From NCBI RefSeq assembly GCF_026319365.1, contig NZ_JAPDMS010000001.1, forward strand, positions 994,456 through 1,058,455: a stretch of DNA of 64,000 nucleotides, in the 5' to 3' direction. Numbering within the stretch: the first letter of the stretch is position 1; each line of letters begins with the position of its first letter. The stretch is from Methylophaga sp. OBS1 (lineage in GTDB: Bacteria; Pseudomonadota; Gammaproteobacteria; Nitrosococcales; Methylophagaceae). Both the position numbers and the translations under genes were made by a program. The notes below the pieces were generated by a model. That model did not search any database and was not told the DNA's origin. It was given only the letters and a program-made list of their open reading frames with translations. This document shows positions 63,673-64,000 of the stretch, piece by piece.

Positions 63673-64000
63673 GACCAATTCAGTTGCCCTATCCAGCCTG
63701 CTCGCGCCGTTTGTCAGTCAGTTCAACCCCAGGTCGATTCTGACTGCCGGCGACACGGCGGCAATGTGTCTGCAAAAGGATAATGATACTAAATTGCAGC
63801 ATCTGAAGACACCATTCAGCCAGGATCAGTTGCGTAACACACAGCCGGCCGACCTTGCCGTTATCAGCCATCTGACAGAATCGATGGAGAAAGCGGCCGC
63901 ACAACAATGGCTGGGCATGGTGAAAAACCGTCTCGCCCCACATGTCATTCTGATCAGCCACCCTGCGATTGCCGATAATAAAGGTTGGGAGCTGACTGAC
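63671..64000 (+). CDS. Conserved hypothetical protein, partial (runs off right edge)
   Basis: This open frame of at least 110 codons starts [18 protein letters not shown] and runs off the window without a stop. It includes [13 protein letters not shown] and [14 protein letters not shown], which look like a Rossmann-type sheet; it recalls DUF6231-like proteins, but I am not sure. Its ATG and that of ycgN share the bases CATG, so the two genes are divergent with overlapping starts. Confidence 0.6.
   Translation, partial: MTNSVALSSLLAPFVSQFNPRSILTAGDTAAMCLQKDNDTKLQHLKTPFSQDQLRNTQPADLAVISHLTESMEKAAAQQWLGMVKNRLAPHVILISHPAIADNKGWELTD

Overview
The window looks like chromosomal DNA of a marine or brackish methylotrophic gammaproteobacterium; Methylophaga or a relative is the best guess. 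The reasons are a formaldehyde-activating-enzyme family gene, a BCCT osmolyte carrier, many typical gammaproteobacterial genes (rapA, rbbA/yhhJ, lapD/lapG, yigZ, ycgN, pqiA) and moderate G+C throughout. I see no rRNA, tRNA, CRISPR array, prophage or insertion sequence. Genes are dense and mostly run leftwards.

Layout. 1-2 kb: the 5' part of pqiA and a catalase-like peroxidase gene whose signal peptide is out of frame. 2.2-8.3 kb: a czcCBA-type heavy-metal RND efflux operon led by a small His-rich secreted protein. 8.6-13.6 kb: a yhiI-rbbA-yhhJ ABC operon. 13.6-16.6 kb: a BCCT carrier, a lipoprotein cytochrome c and a YqhA-family membrane protein. 17-27.7 kb: a stress and detoxification region (DUF442-type phosphatase, NTF2-like protein, GST, PNPOx-like protein, AhpD-like protein, azoreductase and regulators). 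Inside it is a bufferin-type RiPP operon (YHS protein, thioredoxin, BufA, BufB, BufC, DoxX) divergent from an AraC regulator that carries the two cysteines expected of an RclR-type oxidant sensor. 27.7-31.8 kb: an orphan cysteine desulfurase, three related palindromes, a DUF5677-like protein and a four-gene operon (PCD, DUF6494, ferritin, DUF2237). 31.8-38.8 kb: dinG-like helicase/GIDE/lemA, the Fae paralogue, truncated haemoglobin, a CinA-like protein and an AEC carrier. 39-41.6 kb: lapD-lapG.

41.6-49.6 kb: ten leftward genes that overlap or nearly touch. In order of transcription they encode a thermostable-haemolysin/GNAT-like protein, an AMP-forming ligase, a haem-oxygenase-like diiron oxidase, an SDR, a TPR protein, a QseB/QseC-like two-component pair, a cupredoxin, an FTR1 iron permease and a beta-barrel protein. 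This is the strongest candidate for an undescribed system: a small-molecule pathway whose iron enzyme shares an operon with iron import and a sensor. A PmrA/QseB-like direct repeat lies just upstream of the first gene. 49.7-55.4 kb: a second RND efflux operon of the drug-exporter type. 55.4-64 kb: housekeeping and conserved genes (rapA, cupin, yigZ, a methyltransferase gene broken by one in-frame stop, DUF445, M18 aminopeptidase, ycgN and others).

Two genes are disrupted by single events (catalase frameshift, methyltransferase nonsense codon). Either could be recent decay or a sequencing error; the sequence alone cannot decide. Functions come from recognised motifs and gene context, not from database searches.
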